DNA of 64,000 bases from Ceratothoa steindachneri (GCA_963969495.1 OZ018329.1:149852502-149916501), one strand, 5' to 3'; shown: positions 33,298-44,514, counted from the first letter of the stretch. Notes: generated by a model not told the origin, from the letters alone. Numbers and translations: made by a program.

Positions 33298-36200
33298 TTA
33301 AATAATAGGGAGAAGGCCGGCCTCCCCCAAGAAGTCAACAAGTCCACAAGTCAATGTGCACGAATCTGTCCCGAGCACAAGGGACAGGTGGTAGCGACCC
33401 CGCCCATCCCGGTACTGGGACAGGTATCGTGCGCGAAGATCACCCAGACTGGGACATTCGACAAGAATGTGCCGAACAGTCTGGGGGACGACGCAGTCGT
33501 TGCAATAGGGCGCAGGCGAGCGCTCCATCAAATAGCGATGCGTCACACGAGTGTGTCCGATTCGGAGACGACAGAAAGCAACCTGAAGCCGCCGCCGCGG
33601 CATTGGGGGATAGGTCCATGGGAACAGTCGCGGCGCAATAGCACGCAACTTTAAGTTCCCTTCGACCGTCTCCCATCTTCTTTGCCAAGCAGTCCGAAGA
33701 GCTGCCCGTATTCCTGCCATGTAGTCGGTGTGAGGAAGAGCCAAACGCTGGTCCGGTCGCAGAGTCCTCGCGGACTCTTTGGCGCCCTCATTCCCCGCAA
33801 TTCCTACATGTCCAGGAACCCAGCAGAAGATAATCTCGACATCTGCCCGGCTCGCCAAAACCGTGGCGTCACGGATATCGCGAACCAGGGGATGCGGAGA
33901 TTCCAATGCCCCGAGAGCACTCAGGGCGCTTTGTGAGTCGCTATAGATCACAATCCGGTCTCCGAACCGGGCACGTCGCGTAATCTCCCGTACCGAGTGG
34001 TGTATTGCCACCAGCTCGGCCGTGAAGACAGACGCAGCGCCTGGTAGAGCCCCGCTGACTTCAAACAGAGGGGATACGGCGTGGAAGCCGACCCCCTCTT
34101 GGGACTTGGAGCCATCCGTATACACTGGCACGGTTCCAGCGTGACACGATGTGTGCTCCGAAAAGGTCGAACGCAATACTCCCGGCGCAGTACAAGCTTT
34201 GGGAGCAGAGGCGTGGCGACAAATAGCCAAATGTGGTACCCTCCAGGGTGGCGTCCTGGGCAGAACCAGGGGCGCCACCGGCCCGAGAGCTATATCTACC
34301 TCTCGAAGGAGTTTCCTGGCCCTAAACCCAAAGGGCTTAGGGTATGACTGGCGTCTCTCGGCGGCATAGCCACCATCGAGATCAGCTGCGGATGCAGTAA
34401 GAGCTGTTGGCGACTGAGGGAGGCGCTGGGCTCGCGCGTACAGGCGAGTGATGCACTGCACGCGGCGCAGAGCGAGTGGCATCTCCCCGGCATCGACCAA
34501 CAGGCTCTCAATGGGGGAAGTGCGGAAGGCACCGGTCGCAAGGCGAAGGCCGGTGTGGTGGATCGAATCCACCTTCCGCAATAAACGCTCGGCTGCGGAT
34601 GCATAAAACTCGCATCCGTAGTCGAGCTTCGAGCGAACAAAGGATCGATAAAAAAGTAAGGCGGTAGCCCTATCAGCGCCCCAAGCGCTGAACGTCACGG
34701 AACGGAGAATGTCCATGGCGCGGGTACAAGAGACCCTAAGGCTGCGAATATGAGCCTCCCAGGTGAGGCGTCGGTCGAATACAAGACCAAGGAAACGGTG
34801 CGACTCAACCACATCCAGGCGCACCCCATTAAGAAACAAATCTGGGTCGGGGTGAAGCCGTGGATGGCGGCAAAAGTGCACCACCTTAGTCTTGGCCAAA
34901 GAAAACCGAAACCTGTGCGCTTCGGCATAGCGAGAGACGCGGTTCAATGCCTGTTGGAGTCGACGCTCCAGAGTTGGCATCTGGGCCGCGCCAAAAGAGA
35001 TCGAAAGGTCGTCCACGTAGAGCGTAGCGAGAACATCTTCCGGCAGCACCGAGGTGATGCCGTTGATGCTCAGGGCAAAGAGTGTGACACTGAGGACACT
35101 TCCCTGCGGGACACCCTCTTCCTGCTCCTTTGGGCCGGAGAGAGCTCCCCCCACCCGTACGCGGAATCGACGATCTCGCAGAAATTCAGATATAAACATT
35201 GGGAGGCGTCCCCTCGCCCCCATCGTGTGGAGAGTCTCCATGATACCGTATCGCCATGCGGTATCATAGGCCTTCTCCAGATCGAAAAAGACCGTGGCGT
35301 AGTGCTGTCTACGAAGGAAAGCCTCGCAGACGGCATTTTCCAGTCGGAGCAAAGCATCCGACGTGGAGTGGAACTTACGGAAGCCGCACTGTGCGGAAGA
35401 CAGATGGCCTCCGCTGTCCAGGAAAAAGGCTAATCTAAGATTTACCAATCTCTCCATCAACTTGCACACGCAAGAGGTTAGAGAGATTGGGCGGAAACCG
35501 GTCGGAGTAGAGTGATCTCTCCCCGGTTTGCGAAAGGCGAGCACAGTAGCGATTCGCCAGGAGTCTGGGAGAAGACCTTCCACCCAGATCCTGTTGAACA
35601 AATCTAACAGAAAGGCCATGCCTCGCTCACCCAGGTGTCGAAGCATGGCGTACGGGACATCGTCCGGACCATGGGCGGTGTCCGCGCACTAAGCGAGAGC
35701 GGAACGCAACTCACTCACAGTAAACTTGTCGTTGAAGGGTTCTCCGCCTCTGGAGGTAAAGTCCAGCCGGCGGCCTTCCGCGACATCACGACGTGCATTG
35801 AATGCTGGCGGAGCAGCATCACGGCTAGAGAATGCGGAAAAAGCGGTCGCTAAGGATTCCGCCACGGACGCGGGGTCTGAGATTGCGGTCCCATTCTCCT
35901 GGAGAACGGGAGGGGGGTCCTGCGAGAACTTGCCCCGAATCCTTTTGACTCGCCTCCACACCTCAGCTAAAGGGGTCTTCCCGTTAAGTGAAGACACGTA
36001 TGCCCGCCAAGAAGAGCGGCGGGCGTGCTTCGAAATATACCGGAACCTAGCCCTAGCCCGACGAAATTCAGCGACAGTGAAATCGTTCGGGCGGCGCTTA
36101 TAGCATATGTAGGCATAACGCTTCTGTTTGAGGGCCGTCTCACACTCGGCCGACCACCATGGGAGTGGTCGGCGTGCAAAACGGCCAGACGTCCTAGGAA

Positions 36201-37119
36201 TAGTAGTCAGGCCCACGGCGATGAGGTTGCCGGAGAAGAACTCAACGGCCATATCTACCGACCTAAACTCCTCGACTGAGATAGAGAATTCAGTCATTTC
36301 CTGAAATGCAGGCCACCGCGCCCGCGCCAAGCACCACCGAGGTGGTCTCTCAGGCGGCAGTTGCCCTGAAAATGATATTTGAATGGGAAAGTGATCACTA
36401 CCATGGAGGTCATCGACCACCCCCCAATCAAAATCAGGCTGTGCATCCGAAGAGCACAAAGATAGGTCAAGGCAAGAAAATGAAGCGGTTCTCGGACAGT
36501 GATGCGTAAACTCATCCACGTTTAGGACACCCATCTCAAGCTCTTCGATCAGATCGGCAAGGACTTGTCCCCTGGGATTTATGGAGTAATCTCCCCAGAG
36601 AGGATGCCTGCCGTTCAGATCTCCAAGCAAGAGATAGGGCCTCGGCAACCGTGCCACGACGCGGCGGAAGTCCCCCGCGTCGAAGTCAGCTGACGGTGGA
36701 ATGTACGCAGAAATGATAGTATACCTCCTATCCAGGTGCAGCTGCACAGCCACTGCCTGAAAGGAGGTATCTAAAGAGAAAGGAAGAACGGAGACATCAT
36801 GCCGGGTGTAAACTGCGCATCCCCCAGCCCGGCCATCCCGCGGTGGTGGGGTCGCAAGACCCTTATACCCCGGGAGGGCAGGGAGGGGGCACGCACCTAG
36901 CATGGTCTCCTGCAAAAAAATAGCTAACGGGGAACGGGACGAGACGAGCCTCCGCAGCTCCTCCCAGTTGGCCCGGAGTCCACGGCAATTCCATTGAAGG
37001 AATATGCCCTCCAGGCCTAGCTCGGAGGAGACGCGGGGGCCCTCCTCGAATTGAAGACCCTCACGGGAATGGCCGTACGCTTCCCGGGGGCAGAACCCCG
37101 GGCGCTGTTGGCCGGACAA
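33298..37119 (-). pseudogene. LINE A ORF2: endonuclease, reverse transcriptase, RNase H (one nonsense codon)
   Basis: The frame 37119-35689 gives 476 residues of endonuclease: NCRG at 44-47, QET at 70-72, GDLN at 166-169 and SDHF at 241-244. A TAG at 35691-35689 interrupts the frame, which then continues without a shift into 782 residues (35646-33298). In this second part, FDLEKAYD is at 121-128, GVPQGSVLS near 179 and YVDD at 211-214. RNase H has YTDGS near 510, E545, SDS near 570 and GHVGIAGNE near 612. A Cys/His cluster (CNDC...RHILVEC) and a GLLPII end follow. All catalytic residues expected for endonuclease, RT and RNase H appear present. ORF1 is mostly missing. The methionine at 37119 is the first in frame. 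The true start may lie upstream. Confidence 0.9.
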
Positions 37120-37165
37120 AGCGCTGTCGCCTTCGAGGACTTATTGGGGGAGTAAATATGGTGGA

Positions 37166-37560
37166 ACCTGACTCGGTAGCCATGGTGAGTGCTCTTCAGA
37201 TACCACACTAACATAAATTTTATGAAAGGGCTGGTCTAGGTGAGGGAATTCATGGCCGACCAAGGAGCGGTCAAAGTCAAACGTACAATGAGAAAATGGT
37301 GGGAGGGATCTCAAGACGCACCCTTACATTCTACATCATGTTCGATCCTGAACCAGCATGTGCCAGCTGGTAGCGCTACTGGTGAGTTGAGGCAAGCAAA
37401 ACCTACCAAAGGATCAGAACTTTGGAGCATCGACTTCAGACTTCAACAGTATTGCGTTTGACCTTTTCAGAACACATTTTGTGCCAGTGACACGGATGAC
37501 TCCAAGTCTCAGGAGGGGGAGGGGTCAGCTTACATGCCATCATTGGTCTTGAAGTGGAAT
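37166..37560 (+). pseudogene. Old LINE A copy, right part (copy A6)
   Basis: The sequence resumes ORF1 (VAMVSALQ, then MADQGAVKVKRTMRK at 37252-37296, matching LADHGAIKVERMMRKQ of copy A4) up to about 37400. Near 37430-37500 it jumps to the start of RNase H (LTFSEHILCQ, compare STFSEHTSCH in copy A7), so an internal deletion removed most of ORF2. Confidence 0.65.
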
Positions 37561-37985
37561 CATCTGAGAGAAACTCCAAAGAAGGGTGTGGGGCAAAGCA
37601 TCCTTTCCTGTGGGAAACTTTCTCTCTCTGAGAAAGACTTTGAGGAACCCCTGAGAAAGCACAGGTGGGGCCTCCCCCATCACAGAGGTTGAGCTGCCCA
37701 AGGACAAAGGATAAGCCCCTTCGCCACACAAATATAGTTGGAGGGAGGTCCCTTCATCAGTCAGAGTGGTGCTGTTGTGGTTTAATTCACCAACCTCAAC
37801 ACCAAGGTTGAGCAAGGTCTTGCTATTTGGTATACATACTCTGAAATTTTATAAAAAAGTTGCCAACACATTAAAATACTTCGGCTTGTGACCAACAAAA
37901 GAGTAAAATAGGGTAGTGAGCTAGATCCTGTGTCAAGCTACTCCATGTAAGGTTTTCAGACTTTTCAGGGGTCCACCATGTGTGA
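37561..37985. other. Unassigned DNA
   Basis: No gene recognised. The segment lies between the old LINE A copy and a dispersed repeat. Confidence 0.35.
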
Positions 37986-37989
37986 GTTA

Positions 37990-38770
37990 TGGGGTCATGT
38001 TCACACCTTTGCAGCTATGCACACTGAATAGAAGTCGCCCAGTGGAGCACTGTCCCCAAAGGCTGCACCTACTATCTGAGCATCCAGAGAGGCAGGGCAA
38101 CAGGGTGGCCAAGATCTTAAGATCTTTTGTGGCAGACACAGAGACTGGACCCCCCAACTATTTTAGTCAGACTGGGAGCCAACAGACAGTGAAGCCCTCT
38201 CGCCCTAAGCCTACATCTTTATACACCTAAGAACAGCTGCAGGATGGTGGTCAGCCCATTACACCCAGGAAAGGGGTTATATGGGCAAAACTGATCTTCA
38301 CGCATCAATGCCCAGGACCGCTCAAGTCCTGGCCTCTTGTGACCTTAGGCATTGTTTGTAGAGGTTCAAAAACTTCTCTTCTGACACAGCATGAGGTAGC
38401 TGGTCAGGTCCTTAAGCCTACACAAACGGTTGAGGGGTAGTGTTCTAAAAGCAAAAAGGAATGCTGAGAGGGGATGAAAGGGCAGTGCAAGTACTTCCTA
38501 CAGCCTTGTCTGTGAGTTCAATTCAACGCAGTGATGGGGCTACCATAATTTGCGCTTAAGCTGTAAGGATGTGCGGCTCTTCCAGGTAGCGAGTGTAACA
38601 GGCTTACACAGGGTAGCCCCTGCAGTGAAGGAGATGAGGAATTGGGTGTAAGAAGACAAAAAGTAGATGTTGGCAGAAAATGGAGGCTAAGTTGGAGTGC
38701 TGAGTCCTGTATCACGGCAGCCAGGAAAACACATCGCTGTACCCCTTATGGGGTTAAAAGTTTTGATGTA
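37990..38770 (+). repeat. Dispersed repeat R, long copy
   Basis: 38030-38120 (CAGAAGTCGCCC, CATCCAGAGAGGCAGG) matches 52190-52270. 38300-38410 (CCTGGCCTCTTGTGACCTTA, GCATGAGGTAGCTG) matches 42830-42920. 38690-38760 (GAGGCTAAGTTGGAGTGCTG, CACGGCAGCCAGGAAAAC, CCCTTATGGGG) matches 42715-42800. The order of blocks differs between copies. It is non-coding. Confidence 0.55.
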
Positions 38771-39237
38771 CATGAGGAAAGAAACAGGCATAAAAGTAGC
38801 CCACCTTTGTGTTCAAGGTGTCTTCCTCCCTCTTATCTTTGCATACATAGCATATCATCCATCCTGGACCATGCCGAGGATGTGTGTGTGTTCATATTCA
38901 AATCCCCCTGACAAGGAACTAGTAGGCTTTATTTGGGCGTGAAGGACTCCCTCTTCAGTGAGGGCATGTCAAAATACAGTACTACTGCTTTGTCTGCCCC
39001 TCCCCTTTCAAAGTAAACTGGACCCTGGTGAGAATAGGCTAGCCAATAATTGTCATTCTGATCCTTATATAAATTTCATTATCCAGTGGGATGACTCATC
39101 TAGGACTGAAAAAGGTTGCAATTAACTACTAAAATACACAAATGGCCTTGAAGTCCATTCCTAAACCATTTACTTTTTTATTTAAGATATATAAGTGCAA
39201 TATTTTTCCTTATCAATATAGATATTGTTCTCTCCAG
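38771..39237. other. Unassigned DNA
   Basis: No gene, transposon end or RNA gene recognised before the tandem array. Confidence 0.35.
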
Positions 39238-40573
39238 ATTTTTATCCTCTCTAAGTAAGAATTCTATGCTATTTTATCTTTTCCAGGTAAGAAGGCCATG
39301 CTATTTTACCATGTATGGGTAAGAATTCCATGCTATTTTATCCTATGTGGATAAGAATTCCAGACTATTTTCTCAGGTTAAGAATTCCATGCTATTTTAT
39401 CCTCTTTGGGTAAGAATTCCATGTATTTTAGCCTCTCTATGTAAGAATTCCAGACTATTTTATCTTCTGTAAAAATTCCATTCTATTTTATCCTCTCCAG
39501 GCAAGAATTCCATTCTATTTTATCCTCTCCAGGTAAGAATTCCATGCTATTTTATCCTTTCTGGGTAAGAATTCCAGATTATTTTCTCTGGGTAAGAATT
39601 CTAGACTATTTTATCTTCTCCTGTAAAAATTCCATTCTATTTTATCCTCTCTAGGTAAGAATTCCATGCTATTTTATCCTCTCTGGGTAAGAATTCCAGA
39701 CCATTTTCTCCAGGTAAGAATTCCATGCTATTTTATCCTAATAAGAATTCCATGCTATTTTATCCTCTCTGGGTAAGAATTCCAGACTATTTTCTCCAGG
39801 TAAGAATTCCATGCCATTTTATCCTCTCTGGGTAAGAATTCCAGACTATTTTCTCCAGGTAAGAATTCCATGCTATTTTATCCTCTCTGGTAAGAATTCC
39901 AAACTATTTTCTCTGGGTAAGAATTCTATGCTATTTTATCCTCTCTGAGTAAAAATTCCATGCTATCTTATCCTCTTTGGGTAAGAATTCCATGCTATTT
40001 TAGCATCTTTCAGTAAGAAATCCAGACTATTTTATCTTTTCCTGTAAAAATTCCATGCTATTTTATCCTCTTTGGGTAAGAATTCCATGCTATTTTATCC
40101 TCTTTGGGTAAGAATTCCATGCTATTTTATCCTCTTTGGGTAAGAATTCCATGCTATTTTATCCTCTCTGGGTAAAAATTCCATGCTATTTTATCCCCTT
40201 TGGCTAAGAATTCCATGCTATTTTATCCTCTCTGAGTAAAAATTCCATGCTATCTTATCCTCTTTGGGTAAGAATTCCATGCTATTTTAGCATCTTTCAG
40301 TAAGAATTCCAGACTATTTTATCTTCTGTAAAAGTTCAATGCTATTTTATCCTCTCCAGGTAAGAATTCCATGCTATTTTATCCTCTTTGGGTAAGAATT
40401 CCATGCTATTTTATCCTCTTTGGGTAAGAATTACATGCTATTTTATCTTCTGTAAAAATTCCATGCAATTTTATCCTAATAAGAATTCAATGCTATTTTA
40501 TCTTCTCTGGGTAAGAATTCCACACTATTTTATCCTCACCAGGTAAGAATTCCATGTCATTTTATCCTCTAAT
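39238..40573 (+). repeat. Tandem array of a ~32 bp unit
   Basis: A unit of the form TCTGGGTAAGAATTCCATGC plus TATTTTATCCTCTC is repeated without interruption over about 1.34 kb, roughly 40 times by length. Variants drop 6-12 bp (for example TCTTCTGTAAAAATTCC). Many units carry an EcoRI site (GAATTC). At least seven read CCTCTCCAGGTAAGAAT or a close form, which looks like a 3' splice site directly followed by a 5' splice site. It lies in a probable intron of the minus-strand gene, in the antisense orientation for those signals. Confidence 0.9.
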
Positions 40574-40644
40574 ATACAGTGCATTTCTAAATTGATAAAA
40601 TTATCCATTATTTATTATATTAAATGGTAGAAGGGAAGACTTAC

Positions 40645-40829
40645 ACTTTTTGGCTTTCAGCAGATTTTTGCAATGGAGTAACTGGGGTGGGAAGTTTTAT
40701 TTTATTTCCTAATTCATTAAGTAGTTCAGAACGTGGAGTCAGGCCTGAATAGCAATTCTTGTTTTTATCTTTGGGGGTTTTTATAGTAAGAGACTCGTTT
40801 AGATCTACTTCAAACAGATCATACAAATC
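40645..40829 (-). CDS. Internal coding exon of the minus-strand host gene
   Basis: On the minus strand the acceptor TTTTCTATATTTGTAG precedes 40829 and the donor GT|GTAAGT follows 40645. The exon is 185 bp and open in phase 0: DLYDLFEVDLNESLTIKTPK, then GLTPRSELLNELGNKIKLPT and PVTPLQKSAESQK. The other two frames contain stops. It has several Ser/Thr-Pro sites and no domain that I recognise. The phase matches the exon at 44301-44186. The intron downstream would be large and full of transposons. Confidence 0.7.
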
Positions 40830-40834
40830 CTACA

Positions 40835-41050
40835 AATATAGAAAATTCAATACATTAGACAATTTATTTTCCCAGAATATTTAGGATTGAGGGTGATGGG
40901 GGTGTACCCATCTGGCATTATTGCTGCTGGTGAAAAAAAAACCTTTAGCCTATTTGCAGAAAAATAATAACAAAAGGACCACCAACCAACTTTTAACAAA
41001 AACAACAGAAGCTTAAGACTAAAACAAAGAGCACAACTAGAGAAAAAAAG
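40835..41050. other. Intron sequence
   Basis: Upstream intron of the exon at 40829-40645. Nothing else is recognised. Confidence 0.4.
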
Positions 41051-41054
41051 TATG

Positions 41055-41400
41055 CTCCAGCACCCGAGGGAGGCCAGCCTCCTCTAAAAAGTCAACTAGT
41101 CTACAGTCAGGTGTACCGAAAACCGCCAAACACCTTGCTCATTCCAGTACTGGGATAGCTAATATGCGTGAAGATCCTCCACACTGGGACACTCAAAAAG
41201 AATGCACCAAAAATGTCTGATGGACCAGGCAGTCCTCGCAGTAAAGTCTAGGGAAGCGCTCCATCAAACAGACGCACATTTTGCATGCGCCAAATTCAAA
41301 GATGAAACAAAGCGACCTGAACCTGGAAAGGCATTGTGGGGTAGGTCCACAAGAACAGTCGCAATGCAAAGACATCCAATGTTCAGAAGGGATTAAGTGG
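41055..41400 (-). pseudogene. LINE family A, 3' fragment (copy A8)
   Basis: On the minus strand it contains the post-RNase H region (FGACKMCVCLMERFPRLYCE with a decayed CEDC...HSF motif), matching the C-terminal part of copy A7. It also includes part of the 3' UTR (GGAGGCTGGCCTCC-like). It is heavily mutated and truncated on its 5' side. Confidence 0.6.
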
Positions 41401-41775
41401 TGGGTTAAGGGAAGTGAAAAGATATGGGAGCTACCTAGCTACAGTAGCAAAATGAGAAAACTACTTGCATCAATAGGGACCCAAGAAGGCAGACAATTCT
41501 CTCTCTCTTACATTACTTAGCCTTACTATCTTACACATTTAAATAGAAAGAGGGGTTTAAAAGGTATGAGGAAAATGAAAATAAACTATAATATAAAATT
41601 ATAAATGTAAGCTTCAAGCAACTTAGAACACATTTCTAACCCAGGTTTCCAGCTTTTTTTCTAACTCTTTCATATTGGAATCAGTCTTTTGAATAGAACC
41701 AAGTTTTTACCTCTTCGCCTTGCCTCCCTCCCAAATTTAAAGCACAAGAGTAATGAGGCTGCATCATGCAGAAAG
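41401..41775. other. Unassigned DNA
   Basis: No gene or repeat recognised. Confidence 0.35.
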
Positions 41776-41776
41776 T

Positions 41777-42475
41777 TCATAATGAGAGAACTGTTAAAGA
41801 AAGTAGTGAAGGCAAACTGTGGGTGTTGGGGCTGGGAAGTCGCACAAGCGCCAGGCGCGCCAGGTCAAAGTCCTTAGCCTTGCGAAATGAGAGATGATCC
41901 TGTGGCTGAATGACCAGGATTTCCTTCTCAAGAACATACGCACCACATTGCTTCGAAGAAGCAGGGTGCGGCTCTCGGCAATCGACACACTTGGCAAGGC
42001 AACACACGATTTGGAATATCATGTGCAGCCATAGGGGGAATTTACACAGACTTCAGGTAACCCTGACTTTGTGCGTCTGAGCGAGCAATTAACATGGCTG
42101 AAGTGGTGAAATTAGTAACACCTCCACGACAGTGGCACAAATGTCTTAATGCAGTAGCAATACTAACTGGCATGCACCGACTCATGGAGCTTGTCACAGT
42201 TGAACATGACGAAGAGTGTAGGGGTGGGTCTTGAGGCCCCTCACTGTTTTCTCATCACTCGCTTGACCTTGACTTCCCCATGGTCGGGTAGCTCTAAGGT
42301 GATGCCATCTATATAGTCCACGAGTTCCCTCGCATAAACTACTCCTTTCACGAAGTTCATGGTAGAGGGTGGAGTCACACTCATAAGAGTGCCATCCTGT
42401 GTCTGAAGGGCACAAATCATGGCCGCCTCGGAGGGATTCGTCGCGTTCACCAAAAGGCTCCCGTCCAAGAAACAG
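41777..42475 (-). pseudogene. LINE family A, ORF1 fragment (copy A9)
   Basis: The minus-strand frames contain DGSLLVNATNPSEAAMICAL, NFVKGVVYARELVDY, and the third zinc-knuckle block CVDCREPHPASSKQC with EKEILVIQPQDHLSFRKAKD. It is the same part of ORF1 as 20900-20280 in copy A4. Shifts separate the blocks. It ends at 42475 against repeat R. Confidence 0.7.
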
Positions 42476-42477
42476 TG

Positions 42478-43110
42478 ATGTGAGGAAGGTGTGGGACAGG
42501 ATGAATCAGGCTGTTAAAAACCTACCACCCCAGGGTGGAGCTCAGGGGTGAGAGAATGTTGCCCCCTCAGCCCTGATCTGGGATAGTTGGGTGAGAGGAA
42601 GCTGGTCGGTGTCTACCCTGTGAAATTAGAGGCTGACCAGAGAAAGTTGTGAGAGAAGTGGTTGTAGGGAAAGTGAGGAAGTAGGGTAAAAACACAGTCT
42701 GTCAGAAAGAAGAAGAGGCTAAGCTGGGGGTTGGACAGGGTGCTGAGTTCTGTCAGCACAGCAGCCAGGAAGGTGAATCATCGTGCCCATTACGGGGCCC
42801 TTTATTTGTGCTCCAATGCTCAGGACACCTAAAGCCTGGTCTCTTGCAACCTTAAGGCATTAATGGGCATTGTTTATATAGGTTCCAAATTCTCTCTTCT
42901 GGTATGGCATGAGGTAGCTGCATCAGGTGAAATAGGGATAGGACACTCTTAAAAAAAGGGCTACATAGAGGGATGGGAGGAACACCCAAGCTTTCACAAG
43001 CCCAGTCATTGAGTTGAAGTCAACTCAGTCAGCCAGGCACTTCTTATTATCACAGGGGAAGTGCTGATCCTCCAGGTACAAAGTCCATCAGTCTATATAG
43101 GGTGCCCCCT
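42478..43110 (+). repeat. Dispersed repeat R, best continuous copy
   Basis: Contains in order CTACCACCCCAGG with GAGCTCAGGGGTGAG, the GACCAGAGAAAGTTGTGAG block, AGAAGAGGCTAAGCTGGGGG, GCAGCCAGGAAGG, CTGGTCTCTTGCAACCTTA and TATATAGGGTGCCCCCT. Other copies in the window hold subsets of these blocks. It is non-coding and its nature is unknown. Confidence 0.6.
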
Positions 43111-43920
43111 TGCTGGTCAGGAGTCAGTAAGAAGGGATCTAAAAGGAAAGTGATGAATGCAAGCAGAGTAAAAATAGTGGAAGATATAAAGTTCCAGGTC
43201 TTGCAAACAGTGAGGCAGGAAGGTTGCACAACTGAAAGAACTGGGGCCAAGAAGATATGCTGCTCGTTGGCTACCCTGTGTAGCAGTCTACACAGTGTAT
43301 CCTAAATGCAAGGGTGTTGATAGATAGAAAAAACAAGAAATAATATAATACAGCTTAAAGACCTTAAATTCAGGGGAGAATAAATCGGCTATGACAATAG
43401 CTTATACAGAAAGGATGGGGAACCTTTCATCAATGGATAACATTTTTCCTGTGGTCTTTCAATCAGCCACAAAGTCAGAATATAGATGGCTTGGTATCAT
43501 TCTGACAATTTTTGGAGCACCAGCTTATTGCACAAAATATTTATCCATTAATCAATTCTGAAATTAAATTTCACATTATGCGTTTATCAACTAAGTCTGT
43601 ACATGTACAAACCCCCCCAAATTAAAATTTAGAAATTCATTTGTTTGCACCCATGTAACTTTTTAGGGACTTGCAATTCATCTGAGGTAAGGAAAAAGTT
43701 ACCCTCCTCCTTTTCTACAGTATGAGCATGGGAATTGTTTGCTATAGTAGCTTCTACATATTGTATGGAAAAAATCTGAAAAGTGGTATAAATAATGGGG
43801 CAGTTATCCCTGAAGGGGGAAAAACTATTCATAATCTCTTATGATATCTCCTATCCTTTCATTAACTTAATCTGAGATTATCCACACCGCATAGTTAGAC
43901 TAAGTACCTATAATTAAAAT
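43111..43920. other. Probable intron with a weak exon candidate
   Basis: On the minus strand a frame at 43780-43675 (VEATIANNSHAHTVEKEEG) is preceded by CACTTTTCAG and followed by GAGG|GTAACT. Its phase does not fit between the neighbouring exons at 44186 and 40829, so it is not called. Confidence 0.3.
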
Positions 43921-43921
43921 A

Positions 43922-44050
43922 CAGTAAACCCTCGAGATAACAAACTATATGGGGCGGGGGGTCGTTCATTAAAGCCGAAAGTTCTTTAAACCCGATGGTC
44001 GTTAAAATTGATGGAAATAACGAACCAAGTTTGTTATATCTGAGGGTTCA
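43922..44050. mobile_element. Short pogo/Tigger-like MITE remnant
   Basis: Begins after TA with CAGTAAACCCTCGAGATAAC and ends with GTTATATCTGAGGGTT, an inverted match lacking the last bases. This is the end sequence of pogo-like MITEs, shared with the element at 46563-47169. It is about 130 bp and non-coding. Confidence 0.6.
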
Positions 44051-44185
44051 TTTCATTGGATATATTCAAATTATATGTTTGACTATTTCTGGAAGGAAAA
44101 TGGTACTGATACAGTATTAGAAGGTTTGGTTAAAGTTAAATATGCTAATGAAAACAACAAATTTACAAGTGAGAGGAAATATTAC

Positions 44186-44301
44186 ATGGTTAGTTTCTTT
44201 TTGAGATGAGTGAAAGAAATCCATTTCTTCATCATTAATTTGAGAATCTTTAAGATGACATTGCCTTTGCATAAAATATTTCAGAGTCCCTCTCTTCACT
44301 T
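44186..44301 (-). CDS. Internal coding exon of the minus-strand host gene
   Basis: On the minus strand the acceptor TTTTTCTCCCCCAACAG precedes 44301. The donor CAT|GTAATA follows 44186. A second donor, GTAAAT, lies 16 nt further but gives a phase that does not fit the next exon. The 116 bp exon enters with one base from the exon ending at 52973 and reads EVKRGTLKYFMQRQCHLKDS, then QINDEEMDFFHSSQKETNH. It leaves in phase 0, as the exon at 40829 requires. Consistent phases on both sides support it, although the donor is weak. Confidence 0.6.
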
Positions 44302-44514
44302 CTGTTGGGGGAGAAAAATTAAAGTGATATAGAAAGATTCAGACTATATATTCAATTATAAGTCTGAATAGTTGACAAAGTACCGCAAGCAACAGCAAAG
44401 AATTCCAGATCCAATTCATGGCCTCAAGGTCGAATCCAGCAATGTTTTAAGTTGTTTTTTTTACTTTTACAATTAAAAATATATATCATTCAGCAAACAC
44501 TGTCAATATATATA

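Larger units (their letters stand above)
33035..37152 (-). mobile_element. Young LINE family A insertion (copy A7)
   Basis: The element lies on the minus strand with a 16-base poly(A) tail (33050-33035). TAAATATGGTGGA flanks it at 33022-33034 and 37153-37165, a 13 bp target-site duplication typical of target-primed reverse transcription. It is 5'-truncated inside ORF1 and contains a complete ORF2 with one stop codon. The target was the ORF1 of an older copy of the same family in the opposite orientation. Confidence 0.9.

Noticed and set aside
33120..33347. Frame rich in Phe on the minus strand
   Set aside because: It is a translation of the poly(A)/poly(T) and 3' UTR of LINE A7.
34750..35433. 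227-residue plus-strand open frame
   Set aside because: It is the antisense of the LINE A ORF2 RT at 33298-35646. GC-rich LINE sequence gives long shadow frames.
39238..40573. CRISPR-like array
   Set aside because: The units are contiguous with no unique spacers, and the setting is eukaryotic. It is a tandem repeat.
43629..43832. Extra exon of the minus-strand host gene
   Set aside because: The splice-like borders are acceptable, but no phase lets it fit between the exons at 44186 and 40829.
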